A stretch of DNA of 64,000 nucleotides, taken from assembly GCA_965196985.1 (NCBI GenBank), contig CBDALO010000143.1, forward strand, positions 102,515 to 166,514, given 5' to 3'. The notes beneath the pieces were generated by a model that was not told the DNA's origin, made no database searches, and saw only the letters and a list, made by a program, of their open reading frames with translations. The first letter of the stretch is position 1, and every line of letters begins with the position of its first letter. Below, in pieces: positions 37,741 to 46,665 of this stretch. Made by a program: the position numbers and the translations under genes. This DNA comes from 2-12-FULL-35-23 sp965196985 (lineage in GTDB: Bacteria > Pseudomonadota > Gammaproteobacteria > UBA12402).

Positions 37741-38496
37741 ATGAAACGCTTTAGTATCAAACAAATCTTGGTAACCAATCAGAACTGGTGGAACTTTCAC
37801 ACCAAGTACAAAGATAAAATCAGAGAAGCTATTGTCATTGGCATTGTTAAGCTGCTTAGCTGCAAACATCCTATGCGTGGCCATAAAGAGTATCATTGCA
37901 GTAATCCAAACTGTTCACACGTCAAATACATCCGCCATACCTGCAAAGCTAAAAGCTGTTCATCGTGTGGTAAAAAAGCCACAGAAGTATGGATACAACA
38001 ACAAATGGCAATCTTACCCAACACTGCATGGCAACACATCACATTCACCATGCCCTCTACTCTTTGGGACTGCTTTTGGACAAACAGAGAGCTTCTTAAT
38101 TTACTCCCACCATTAGCAGCAAAGGTGTTACTCAAGCTTGCTAAAAACAAGAGGGTTAAACCCGGTGTATTTATCGCGCTTCACACCTTTGGCAGAGATC
38201 TAAAGCGCAATGTGCATCTTCATGCGTCAATCACTCTGGGTGGTATCAACAAAGAGTTAACACAATGGAAAAGCCTCTACTTCCATCAACCTACACTAAT
38301 GTCCATGTGGCGTTATGAGGTCATTAACCTTTTTAGAAACCACCACCAGGACAAAGGGCTTATTCTGCCAAATCAGTTAGCCTCTACACTGAACCACACT
38401 TTCAACTTTAATCAACTGCTTGATCAGCTTTACCAAAAACGATGGGTAGTACATTGCGCAAAGCCCTCAAAGAATCACAAACAAAACGTTAAATAC

Positions 38497-40028
38497 GATA
38501 GAGCGTTATTTTGTCTGTAAAAACCAACTTCAGTACTTAGAAAAACCTTTAAAATTCTAAATGGCACTCTATTGTACCTGTCTCATCGCATAATATCTTA
38601 AATTAATTATGCTAATCAATCTAAAAAATTATTTATACCTCAAATTTTTCTCCTCTCAAAATAAATTATTAACTTTTAGGTAATAGCAATTATATCTCGT
38701 TAATAAGAACAAGAATGATCTATCCTAAAACCCTATGAAGCCTTATTATTCACTTCAACTTAAGTATCTAGGTGATCCGCTCCACTGGTCATCAATTTCC
38801 ACTAAAACAGCTGATACGAGCCTTAGGCACGATTCAGTATTAGGGAAAATTCCAACTGTATGCGTCCTTCTTTTTACCTCTCTGTTTACGCGCTCAGCTA
38901 TGTTACTGGTTCTTAATCTTTTTTGATGCGGCCTGTCAAAGTTCATCACTACTAAGCCCTCCGGTATATTCACTTCCAACCAAGAAGAAAGCTCTGGTGC
39001 TGTTTGCTGATATTTATCTACCGCCATAGCCAATAGTCTTTCCGACTCATGAATGTTTGAGGCATTAAATATAGCTGTAATCTCCTCAGCTACTGGTTCC
39101 TTCATTGAGCGCTTTGGTATGTGAGCCTGAGCATTTTGCTGCAAATGAAATTGGCAGCGTTGCCAAGGAACACTGGGGAACACAGCTCTTCTAGCGGCTT
39201 TTAGGCCAGTATGAGCGTCGCTAGTAATCAACTCAATACCATGTATACCTCGCTCAACCAACTGCTGAAGAAAATCACGCCAATGTACCTCAGCCTCTGA
39301 TAACGCAACAGAAACACCTAGCACTGTTCTCTTGCCGGTTGATTCATCAAAGCCATAGGCTATCAATACCGCACAGTCTTGTACTGTGCCGCTAGTGCGC
39401 ACCTTCTCATAACGTGCATCTAGCCAAAGATATTTTATCTTCCCTAACGGCTTATTTCGCCATTTCTTTAAATCTTCATCCAACAATTTAGCGCAACGGC
39501 TTACCTCTGTGCTTGAAATATCTGTTCCACAGAGTTGCTTTAGCACCTTTTCAACTTTGCGCGTGGAAACCCCATGCACATACATTTCAGCGACAGCCAG
39601 CTTAAGTGCTCTATCAGAGCGTACACCTCGCTCTAAGACTGATGGATAGAAGGCTTCATTGGAGTCTCTAACCTGCGGTATCTGTAGCTCAAGCTGACCT
39701 TGACCTGTGTTAATTAACCTTGGTTTAAAGCCGTTCGCATATCCGTTTCTATCGCCAGTTCGCTCATAAGGACTGGCATTTAAATGGCGCTCCCTTTCTA
39801 TTAACATAGCCTCATTCATCAACCTGGAGACAAGCTTAGGTAAAGCTTCAAACCCCTCCATCGCTAAAACATGTATGGCTTCTTCGATTAAGTTCTCATT
39901 TTTATAGCAGCTCATTGTCATTCCTCTTTTTTGGTTAAATTTACCTTAAAAGGAATTTCTAATCTGACTGAGTCGCCTGCTTATTTTCAGCAAGTCAATG
40001 GAATTTACAGAAAGGATGGCGCACTAGC
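38497..40028 (-). mobile_element. IS256-family insertion sequence, copy 2 (1532 bp)
   Basis: Same length and inverted repeats as copy 1, opposite orientation. The 8-bp duplication TTAAATAC is at 38489-38496 and 40029-40036. It is inserted in the IS91-type transposase gene, exactly before the catalytic Tyr region. Confidence 0.94.
38755..39921 (-). CDS. IS256-family mutator transposase, copy 2
   Basis: 388 aa, identical in translation to copy 1, with D, D and E in YLWLDARY, ELITSDAHTG and NIAERVNRE. Intact and presumably active. The nearby 63-codon frame on the opposite strand is a shadow. Confidence 0.95.
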   Translation of the reverse strand: MTMSCYKNENLIEEAIHVLAMEGFEALPKLVSRLMNEAMLIERERHLNASPYERTGDRNGYANGFKPRLINTGQGQLELQIPQVRDSNEAFYPSVLERGVRSDRALKLAVAEMYVHGVSTRKVEKVLKQLCGTDISSTEVSRCAKLLDEDLKKWRNKPLGKIKYLWLDARYEKVRTSGTVQDCAVLIAYGFDESTGKRTVLGVSVALSEAEVHWRDFLQQLVERGIHGIELITSDAHTGLKAARRAVFPSVPWQRCQFHLQQNAQAHIPKRSMKEPVAEEITAIFNASNIHESERLLAMAVDKYQQTAPELSSWLEVNIPEGLVVMNFDRPHQKRLRTSNIAERVNREVKRRTHTVGIFPNTESCLRLVSAVLVEIDDQWSGSPRYLS

Positions 40029-40267
40029 TTAAATACTTAGGTCGATACACCAAACGTCCTCCTATTGCTGAGTCAAAAATTAAAAACTTTGATGGGAGCA
40101 GCCTCAGTTTTAATTATCTTGATCACGTCTCTAAAACCTACAAGCAATTTAAATTAACCGCGGAAGAGTTTATTGCTCGATTTATTCAACACATTCCTGA
40201 TGTTGGCTTTCGTATGGTGCGTTATTATGGGTTTCTTGCTAACCGGGTGCGAGGTGAGATGCTACCC

Positions 40268-41654
40268 GGGTGCTGCCTCTATATAATGTAGGCTATATTG
40301 CTGCTGGCACGCCAAAATCATTGACCTTCTCCCAAAACTGATCCCATCTGCCTTTAGTCTTTACTAGTGTTCTCAAGCATAAAACGATTTTCATTCCCTT
40401 GTCTTTCCAGCGCATTCCTGATCCGCCTAATCTTTGTTTAACAATTGTTTTACATGCTGCTTCAGTGACGCCAGAGCCAATTGGTGCATTCTGCTTAATC
40501 AAATTATGATACGACATTCGCTTTTCTTTAATATTATTTTCAAAATACGTAATTGTTCCTTCTAGCTTTTCTCTAAGCGATTTATTCAGTTTTTTATTTA
40601 GATGCTCTTTAAGCTCAGCAAGTATTCTACCTGCCGCACCTTTCTTGTGCTTTAAGTCATGACATCTCTCTTCGAGCCAAACATCACGCTCATCTCTTTC
40701 AGATTTTTTGGTAAATACTGCCTTTGATGCTTCGCCGAGATATTCAGTTGCATGCCAAAAATCTAAAATTTGCGTATCAGTATGTTTTTTTAGAAATGGC
40801 CAATTATTTTTTGCTCCATCAGCAACGCCAATTGTTTTAGCATCAGGGTAATATTTCTTTTTCAGCTTTATTTCCTTTTCAAGCCTATTAAAGAATTCAT
40901 CTTTTCCATATTCTGGTGATGCTGCAACGTAGGTTGTGTGCAGGCGTGCACCATGCTTATCATACATGGAAATAGTTCCAACCATGCTCTCTCTATAACC
41001 ATCATCAACGGTGAGAACATATGCACCATCTAAGCTAATACTTAGCATCTCAATGCCTGCATCAAGCTTTGGCTCTTCATATTCCCACTCAGCCTCTTTG
41101 GCTTGTGCAATACCGCCAACAAAATCAGTTGCCCGTTGCAAGTATGAATGTGAGATTTTACGGTTATGATTGACCTTGAGATCATCAATAACACTAGGAG
41201 CAGGTAAGTTTGAGTATTTATGTGAGATTATTTTTGCAAATCGCGGTGTTGATCCTTGGATAATTCTAGCCTTATCTTCTAAAGGACAAAAGACCTTCCC
41301 GCCTTTAGAGGTTTGATAAACATAACGCTTAACTCGAGCAACTCCATAAGGCGTTTGGTAATTTGCTTCATCTCTACTTCGTGCTGTTAGCTTTATTTTT
41401 CCAACATGGATAGGAGAGCCATCTGCATCAAACTTACTTAAAGCTTTTTCAGTGGCTAATGTTCCAACCTCATTAAGGCCGTCAAGAATTGCATCCTCAC
41501 ATTCAAGCATGGATCCTTTTAGTGGAAGCTTGAGCTCAATAGTTAATTCATTATTTTCATCAGAGAGAATTCTAGCTAACATCCAAACACCATCCGTAAT
41601 CAAGTTAAAGTGTATATTATGCTATATTTTCTACATTATATAAAGGCAGCACCC
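40268..41654 (-). mobile_element. ISKra4-family insertion sequence, copy 2 (1387 bp)
   Basis: GGGTGCTGCC at 40268 and GGCAGCACCC ending at 41654. The 8-bp duplication TGCTACCC is at 40260-40267 and 41655-41662. Inserted in the 3' part of the IS91-type transposase gene. Confidence 0.95.
40293..41582 (-). CDS. ISKra4-family transposase, copy 2
   Basis: 429 aa from ATG 41582. Same acidic motifs as copy 1 (LSISLDGAYV, VADGAKNNW, GSGVTEAAC). It carries KVFCPLED where copies 1, 3 and 5 have KIFCPLED. Intact. Confidence 0.9.
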   Translation of the reverse strand: MLARILSDENNELTIELKLPLKGSMLECEDAILDGLNEVGTLATEKALSKFDADGSPIHVGKIKLTARSRDEANYQTPYGVARVKRYVYQTSKGGKVFCPLEDKARIIQGSTPRFAKIISHKYSNLPAPSVIDDLKVNHNRKISHSYLQRATDFVGGIAQAKEAEWEYEEPKLDAGIEMLSISLDGAYVLTVDDGYRESMVGTISMYDKHGARLHTTYVAASPEYGKDEFFNRLEKEIKLKKKYYPDAKTIGVADGAKNNWPFLKKHTDTQILDFWHATEYLGEASKAVFTKKSERDERDVWLEERCHDLKHKKGAAGRILAELKEHLNKKLNKSLREKLEGTITYFENNIKEKRMSYHNLIKQNAPIGSGVTEAACKTIVKQRLGGSGMRWKDKGMKIVLCLRTLVKTKGRWDQFWEKVNDFGVPAAI

Positions 41655-41999
41655 TGCTACCCAAAGTCAGACTCCTATTAGGTGAAACTGATCCAAACAC
41701 ACCCCAGGTCAATTACCGCACTTTAATGCAAAATAATTTTAACATTGACCCCTATGAATGTGTTCTATGCGGTAGCCAAATGTTTTTAGCTAACTGCTGG
41801 TATAGACAACCTAACCGTTACAAATTGCTATCAAAGCATCGTGAACTCGCCTTACTGAAAAAAATCTAATAACTTCCTAGGGGGGTAGTCCGTCCAAAAC
41901 AACAAATAACAGCTAGTTTTGGCTATTGTTTGTCATAACTAACCCTGCCCCACCACTAAATAGATTTTATAAAAAATACCTGTGCTAAAATTACTCATT

Positions 42000-42341
42000 T
42001 TAATTGGTGGTATTTTTACCAATTGACACATTGAAATTCCTTAATATCGAGTTAACTAACGCTAACAACTCATCAGGGTAGTTATTATGCCTAGCAAAAT
42101 ACCTTTCTATGTACTGCTCAAGCAATATTAAAAAATTAGTATAAAGATCACCATAAGCAAAACTTTCTTTATACGCGCTATTTTTAAACTCACGTACCTG
42201 ACACAAACAAGAGCAAAGCTCCTCTGCTAACTGATCACCACTCTCAAAAGAAACCGGATCTGCTGATACATCTAAACAACGCAAGTAATTCCAAGCATTT
42301 TTATTATGCAGTTCATCACTATCATCACTAACTAGCGGCAT
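42000..42341 (-). CDS. Hypothetical protein, 113 aa
   Basis: An acidic, soluble small protein beginning MPLVSDDSDELHNKNAWNYL; the central part has a Cys-rich ELCSCLCQV segment and aromatic-rich helices (FLILLEQYIERYF). No signal peptide, membrane helix or recognised motif. It lies between the IS91-type gene and IS256 copy 3, without operon partners. Codon use fits the host, so it is probably a real orphan gene, perhaps lineage-specific. Function unknown. Confidence 0.5.
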   Translation of the reverse strand: MPLVSDDSDELHNKNAWNYLRCLDVSADPVSFESGDQLAEELCSCLCQVREFKNSAYKESFAYGDLYTNFLILLEQYIERYFARHNNYPDELLALVNSILRNFNVSIGKNTTN

Positions 42342-42446
42342 ATATTTACCCTCAACATTATCTTTTACTATTTAGTTTTACAGGTTTATCACTTTAAGCT
42401 TAATTAACTAAACATTTAAATTAACTTAAAAAATAAGAAAGGCTAG

Positions 42447-43978
42447 GATAGAGCGTTATTTTGTCTGTAAAAACCAACTTCAGTACTTAGAAAAACCTTT
42501 AAAGTTCTAAATGGCACTCTATTGTACCTGTCTCATCGCATAATATCTTAAATTAATTATGCTAATCAATCTAAAAAATTATTTATACCTCAAATTTTTC
42601 TCCTCTCAAAATAAATTATTAACTTTTAGGTAATAGCAATTATATCTCGTTAATAAGAACAAGAATGATCTATCCTAAAACCCTATGAAGCCTTATTATT
42701 CACTTCAACTTAAGTATCTAGGTGATCCGCTCCACTGGTCATCAATTTCCACTAAAACAGCTGATACGAGCCTTAGGCACGATTCAGTATTAGGGAAAAT
42801 TCCAACTGTATGCGTCCTTCTTTTTACCTCTCTGTTTACGCGCTCAGCTATGTTACTGGTTCTTAATCTTTTTTGATGCGGCCTGTCAAAGTTCATCACT
42901 ACTAAGCCCTCCGGTATATTCACTTCCAACCAAGAAGAAAGCTCTGGTGCTGTTTGCTGATATTTATCTACCGCCATAGCCAATAGTCTTTCCGACTCAT
43001 GAATGTTTGAGGCATTAAATATAGCTGTAATCTCCTCAGCTACTGGTTCCTTCATTGAGCGCTTTGGTATGTGAGCCTGAGCATTTTGCTGCAAATGAAA
43101 TTGGCAGCGTTGCCAAGGAACACTGGGGAACACAGCTCTTCTAGCGGCTTTTAGGCCAGTATGAGCGTCGCTAGTAATCAACTCAATACCATGTATACCT
43201 CGCTCAACCAACTGCTGAAGAAAATCACGCCAATGTACCTCAGCCTCTGATAACGCAACAGAAACACCTAGCACTGTTCTCTTGCCGGTTGATTCATCAA
43301 AGCCATAGGCTATCAATACCGCACAGTCTTGTACTGTGCCGCTAGTGCGCACCTTCTCATAACGTGCATCTAGCCAAAGATATTTTATCTTTCCTAACGG
43401 CTTATTTCGCCATTTCTTTAAATCTTCATCCAACAATTTAGCGCAACGGCTTACCTCTGTGCTTGAAATATCTGTTCCACAGAGTTGCTTTAGCACCTTT
43501 TCAACTTTGCGCGTGGAAACCCCATGCACATACATTTCAGCGACAGCCAGCTTAAGTGCTCTATCAGAGCGTACACCTCGCTCTAAGACTGATGGATAGA
43601 AGGCTTCATTGGAGTCTCTAACCTGCGGTATCTGTAGCTCAAGCTGACCTTGACCTGTGTTAATTAACCTTGGTTTAAAGCCGTTCGCATATCCGTTTCT
43701 ATCGCCAGTTCGCTCATAAGGACTGGCATTTAAATGGCGCTCCCTTTCTATTAACATAGCCTCATTCATCAACCTGGAGACAAGCTTAGGTAAAGCTTCA
43801 AACCCCTCCATCGCTAAAACATGTATGGCTTCTTCGATTAAGTTCTCATTTTTATAGCAGCTCATTGTCATTCCTCTTTTTTGGTTAAGTTTACCTTAAA
43901 AGGAATTTCTAATCTGACTGAGTCGCCTGCTTATTTTCAGCAAGTCAATGGAATTTACAGAAAGGATGGCGCACTAGC
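42447..43978 (-). mobile_element. IS256-family insertion sequence, copy 3 (1532 bp)
   Basis: Same ends as copies 1 and 2. The 8-bp duplication AAGGCTAG is at 42439-42446 and 43979-43986. Inserted in non-coding DNA upstream of the tRNA-Ser promoter (44032), so no gene is broken. Confidence 0.94.
42705..43871 (-). CDS. IS256-family mutator transposase, copy 3
   Basis: 388 aa, identical in translation to copies 1 and 2 (D, D, E in YLWLDARY, ELITSDAHTG, NIAERVNRE). Intact. Confidence 0.95.
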   Translation of the reverse strand: MTMSCYKNENLIEEAIHVLAMEGFEALPKLVSRLMNEAMLIERERHLNASPYERTGDRNGYANGFKPRLINTGQGQLELQIPQVRDSNEAFYPSVLERGVRSDRALKLAVAEMYVHGVSTRKVEKVLKQLCGTDISSTEVSRCAKLLDEDLKKWRNKPLGKIKYLWLDARYEKVRTSGTVQDCAVLIAYGFDESTGKRTVLGVSVALSEAEVHWRDFLQQLVERGIHGIELITSDAHTGLKAARRAVFPSVPWQRCQFHLQQNAQAHIPKRSMKEPVAEEITAIFNASNIHESERLLAMAVDKYQQTAPELSSWLEVNIPEGLVVMNFDRPHQKRLRTSNIAERVNREVKRRTHTVGIFPNTESCLRLVSAVLVEIDDQWSGSPRYLS

Positions 43979-44031
43979 AAGGCTAGTGTGGCCTTGAATA
44001 AGCAATAGAATTACAAATCATTAGAGTGATA

Positions 44032-44060
44032 TTGCTGCATGTAGTACTTTTTTGTATACT
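44032..44060 (+). promoter_or_regulatory. Sigma-70-type promoter of the tRNA-Ser locus
   Basis: TTGCTG (44032-44037), a 17-bp spacer, and TATACT (44055-44060), a good match to -35/-10 consensus. It precedes the duplicated tRNA-Ser unit and is the only strong promoter seen between IS256 copy 3 and the tRNA. Confidence 0.65.
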
Positions 44061-44070
44061 GCGCTGCTTA

Positions 44071-44143
44071 CTGGAACACGTCCACACGAAGGTGTATTGC
44101 TTGGGATGGTTGTAGTACGTTTTAGGGAGAGGTGTCTGAGTGG
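44071..44143 (+). repeat. Tandem repeat unit 1 with broken tRNA-Ser 5' end
   Basis: 44071-44143 and 44215-44287 are direct repeats of 73 bp, 144 bp apart, differing at three or four bases. Each ends in GGAGAGGTGTCTGAGTGG, the 5' end of tRNA-Ser (44126-44143 in unit 1). In unit 1 the sequence then diverges into GTGAGTGCCGAAGGCACG and inverted-repeat DNA instead of the anticodon arm, so the first tRNA copy is truncated at the D-arm. Confidence 0.8.
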
Positions 44144-44269
44144 GTGAGTGCCGAAGGCACGAACGACTGGCCAGGGAAGCAACGCGACGATTAGGCAGCG
44201 TTGCGGTGGCCAGGCTGGAACATGTCCACACGGAGGTGTACTGCTTGGGATGGTTGTAGTACGTTTTAG

Positions 44270-44358
44270 GGAGAGGTGTCTGAGTGGTTTAAAGAGCACG
44301 CCTGGAAAGTGTGTATGTGGCTAACGCTGCATCGAGGGTTCGAATCCCTCTCTCTCCG
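44270..44358 (+). tRNA. tRNA-Ser (anticodon GGA)
   Basis: 89 nt. The acceptor stem GGAGAGG pairs with TCTCTCC (one G-T), discriminator G at 44358. The D-arm is GTCTGAGTGGTTTAAAGAGC, the anticodon loop CTGGAAA (anticodon GGA, reads UCC/UCU), with a long class-II variable arm and T-arm GAGGG-TTCGAAT-CCCTC. CCA is not encoded. A Rho-independent terminator follows. Confidence 0.95.
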
Positions 44359-44368
44359 AATGAATTAA

Positions 44369-44397
44369 AAAGCCCATCCGTAGGATGGGTTTTTTAA
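44369..44397 (+). terminator. Rho-independent terminator of tRNA-Ser
   Basis: AAAAAGCCCATCC-GTA-GGATGGGTTTTTT: an eight- to nine-pair GC-rich stem followed by six T, 11 bp after the tRNA. Confidence 0.9.
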
Positions 44398-44650
44398 TTC
44401 ATCTGAAAGCTAGAGGGATATTCTCGAACCCGAGAAGAGGGTTCAACAAAACGCACACGGATGTGTAGCGTTTTGATCGCGCAAAGCGCGACCCGAAGGG
44501 CGAGCGACAGGGATGTCGCGAGTAAATCCCTCTCTCCACCAAAAAATAAAAGCCCATCCGCAGGATGGGTTTTTACCTAGAAAAAGCTCAATCCTTTTTA
44601 AGCAAGTTCAACGCGCTTTTCAACCAGAAAAATAAATGTAAACGAGTTCT
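44398..44650 (+). repeat. tRNA-Ser 3' remnant with second terminator; decayed MITE half
   Basis: A second tRNA-like 3' end (AATCCCTCTCTCC-ACC at about 44525-44539) is followed by another terminator, AAAAGCCCATCC-GCA-GGATGGGTTTTTAC (about 44548-44575). Between it and the first terminator are small palindromes (CGCGC-AAA-GCGCG, CCC-GAA-GGG, GCGAC-AGGGAT-GTCGC). From about 44587 the sequence resembles the right half of the 34471-34635 hairpin. No gene is seen. Confidence 0.65.
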
Positions 44651-44656
44651 AGCTAG

Positions 44657-44922
44657 TCACTCATAGTGCGACCAAAGGTCGCAAGATTTTAACTGTTTTT
44701 GATTTTTCATAAAGTTGATAAACGATACGATGTTGAATGTTAATTCGCCTGGAATAGGCTCCTTTCAAATTGCCAACTAACTCTTCATAATCAGGTGGAG
44801 TTTGGAGTGGATTCTCAGCTAATACATTTATTAGTAATTGAGCTTTCTTCTTTAACCCAGAGGCAGCTAATTTCTTAGCATCTTTTTGATGCCTGAGATG
44901 TATAAACAATCTTCCAACTCAC
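44657..44922 (-). pseudogene. yoeB: YoeB/Txe-family toxin, two frameshifts
   Basis: From GTG at 44922 the frame gives SWKIVYTSQASK, a Txe/YoeB start, then stops; one missing A in an A run (about 44886) would lead to KDAKKLAASGLKKK and on to LKGAYSRRINIQHRIVYQ, the RNase core. Near the end an extra base (44678) turns the expected RLWSHYE terminus into RPLVAL. The catalytic His-Tyr pair of YoeB is thus lost from the frame. The remaining 82-codon frame starts only at residue ~6. A dead mRNA interferase is the best reading. GTGA overlap with the antitoxin is kept. Confidence 0.8.
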
Positions 44923-45167
44923 CAATCTAGCTCTTTCTTACAGTTTTTAAGTGGTGTTTTAAGGCCTGCTTGTATTGACTCTGTCATACCAGGAATTGAG
45001 CTAAGGTATAATGTCTCTTGAATTGCGCTCCAATCTTCTTCAGAAATAAGCACTGCATTAGAGCGCTTACCTGTAATCAGCAAAGGCTTATGAGACTTTG
45101 CCACTTGATCAATCAAGCTATATAGCTGGCTCCTTGCTGCTGTCACACTGTATGTTGCCATAATCAT
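44919..45167 (-). CDS. yefM: YefM/Axe-family antitoxin
   Basis: 82 aa, Phd/YefM fold: the N-terminal ATYSVTAARSQLYSLIDQVAKSHKP is the DNA-binding dimer part, ITGKRSNAVLISEEDW the conserved core, and the C-terminal third binds YoeB. The gene is intact while its toxin partner is frameshifted. It probably still binds the operator upstream. An imperfect palindrome ACGTACCTAATAACGTACGT at about 45196-45215 is a possible operator. Confidence 0.88.
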   Translation of the reverse strand: MIMATYSVTAARSQLYSLIDQVAKSHKPLLITGKRSNAVLISEEDWSAIQETLYLSSIPGMTESIQAGLKTPLKNCKKELDW

Positions 45168-45215
45168 ATACCTCTTTGTTAAACCATTTTATGATAACGT
45201 ACCTAATAACGTACG

Positions 45216-45860
45216 TTAATACTTTTTACAAAAACACCCATCCCAAAACTCCCACTCCAACTTAATCGCAGTCAAAAAAACCTCTGCAACTGAAGGAGCA
45301 AGTCTATCAGGTACTGATAACAAGTGGCGTTCAAATAATTCAACCATACACTCTGTTGCCTGCTGAAACTCCAGACTTGCATAACAATCAAGCCAAGCTT
45401 GATAAGGATTACCTGCGCAACTTTTCGATTTAAGAGCTCTACCAACCTCGGCATAAACCCAAAAACAAGGCACGACGCTCGCTAAACCTTCGGTGATAGA
45501 TCTCGTCGCAACCATGCATGACAAAAATTCAGTATATGCCAAACAAGCTTTTCGCTTCGTTAACTCTTCCAACGGTAAAGGTTTAGTTTTCAAGATCCTC
45601 TCGTACAAGCAATTTTCATCCGCCACAGCTTGTAAAGCAAAATTTTGTAAACATAATTTATCCCTTTCACTAGTTGCCTTATCTGCCAACCCCTGTAAAG
45701 CCCGGCTAAAATCAAATAAATAAAGTTGATCTTGCTGTAAATATAAAACCATTGCCTCAACAGGTAAATTGCCATCAGCCAAACCAACTAAAAAAGGATG
45801 CACTAAAATCTCTTCTACTAATGGTATGGCTTTTAGCTGTAAATCACTAAACCTCATCAA
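45216..45860 (-). CDS. tenA: Aminopyrimidine aminohydrolase / thiaminase II
   Basis: 214 aa, full-length TenA. The catalytic Cys is in SVVPCFWVYAEVG (about residue 134), with the acidic LEWEFWD near the C terminus. It hydrolyses aminopyrimidines from degraded thiamine to HMP for reuse. It is last in thiMED-tenA, overlapping the thiD end by about 14 bp. ATG codons are at 45860 and 45857; either may be used. Context: salvage, with no thiC or thiG here. Confidence 0.93.
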   Translation of the reverse strand: MMRFSDLQLKAIPLVEEILVHPFLVGLADGNLPVEAMVLYLQQDQLYLFDFSRALQGLADKATSERDKLCLQNFALQAVADENCLYERILKTKPLPLEELTKRKACLAYTEFLSCMVATRSITEGLASVVPCFWVYAEVGRALKSKSCAGNPYQAWLDCYASLEFQQATECMVELFERHLLSVPDRLAPSVAEVFLTAIKLEWEFWDGCFCKKY

Positions 45861-46665
45861 ATACTCCTAAATTAAAGAAATGATTAATTGGGCCATTGCC
45901 TTCTCCCAAACGATAGTATCTACCCTCTAAAATAGCCTTGCTCAAATAACGCTTTGCTTTTGAAACTGATTCAGTTAATGAAAATCCCTGAGCCAAACAA
46001 GTTGCGATCGCAGCTGAAAGCGAACAGCCCGTACCGTGAACATTGTTTGTTTTGACCTTTTCTGCACAAAACCATTGCTCATCCTGCTCCTGATAGCAAT
46101 ACAATACATCCTCAGCTTGATCACAAGCACTATGTCCACCCTTTAACAATACATTAGTCTTATATCGCTGAGCCAACTGGCAGACTGCTTGAGACATTTT
46201 TACTTTAGAATCAATCCCATAATTTAATAACAATGATGCCTCAATTAAATTAGGCGTAATTAGCGTTGCTGATTGAAAAAGACTCTTATAATCCTCAGGA
46301 CCAGCGCCTTCAATCAACTTATCACCACTTGTCGCCCGCATCACTGGATCAACAACCACATGACCTGCCTTACTATTCAAAAGCCATTCTTGTACTACGG
46401 ACATAATTTCATTCGAACCAAGCATGCCCACTTTTATCGCATCAATTTTTATATCACTACATACTGCTTGCAACTGTGCTTTAATTGCCTCTACTCCAAC
46501 CAACTCTATTTTTGTCACACCCTTGGTATTCTGTGCTGTAACTGCAGTAATAACTGTTACCGCATAACCACCTAGTGCAGCGATAGCTTTAATATCAGCC
46601 TGAATACCAGCACCGGCAGAACTATCTGAACCAGCAATTGTTAATACCGTTAAATAGTTTTTCAT
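45847..46665 (-). CDS. thiD: Hydroxymethylpyrimidine/phosphomethylpyrimidine kinase
   Basis: 272 aa, normal ThiD length. Ribokinase-fold signatures: TIAGSDSSAGAGIQADIKA at residues 9-27 (substrate binding), DPVMRATSG and NVHGTGCSLSAAIAT (catalytic Asp/GTGC anion hole region). It phosphorylates HMP twice to HMP-PP, the pyrimidine substrate of ThiE. The start overlaps the thiE stop (ATGA). Confidence 0.95.
   Translation of the reverse strand: MKNYLTVLTIAGSDSSAGAGIQADIKAIAALGGYAVTVITAVTAQNTKGVTKIELVGVEAIKAQLQAVCSDIKIDAIKVGMLGSNEIMSVVQEWLLNSKAGHVVVDPVMRATSGDKLIEGAGPEDYKSLFQSATLITPNLIEASLLLNYGIDSKVKMSQAVCQLAQRYKTNVLLKGGHSACDQAEDVLYCYQEQDEQWFCAEKVKTNNVHGTGCSLSAAIATCLAQGFSLTESVSKAKRYLSKAILEGRYYRLGEGNGPINHFFNLGVFDEV

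Larger units (their letters stand above)
37741..41869 (+). pseudogene. IS91-family transposase, split by IS256 and ISKra4
   Basis: Three pieces (37741-38496, 40037-40267, 41663-41869) join in frame when both IS elements and one copy of each duplication are removed, giving 397 aa, the usual IS91 size. The N-terminal zinc-binding region has HTCKAKSCSSCGKK, the HUH-type nuclease region has HLHASITLGG, and the catalytic tyrosines are in KYLGRYTKRPP, now separated by the IS256. The C-terminal part has CVLCGSQM. IS91 elements move by rolling-circle replication. The ends of the element are not defined. Confidence 0.85.

Noticed and set aside
44126..44215. A second tRNA-Ser gene
   Set aside because: Only the acceptor and D-arm 5' side match; anticodon and T arms are absent.
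43983..44299. 82- and 92-codon frames across the tRNA-Ser repeats
   Set aside because: They repeat each other because the DNA is tandemly duplicated and cover the tRNA; not protein coding.
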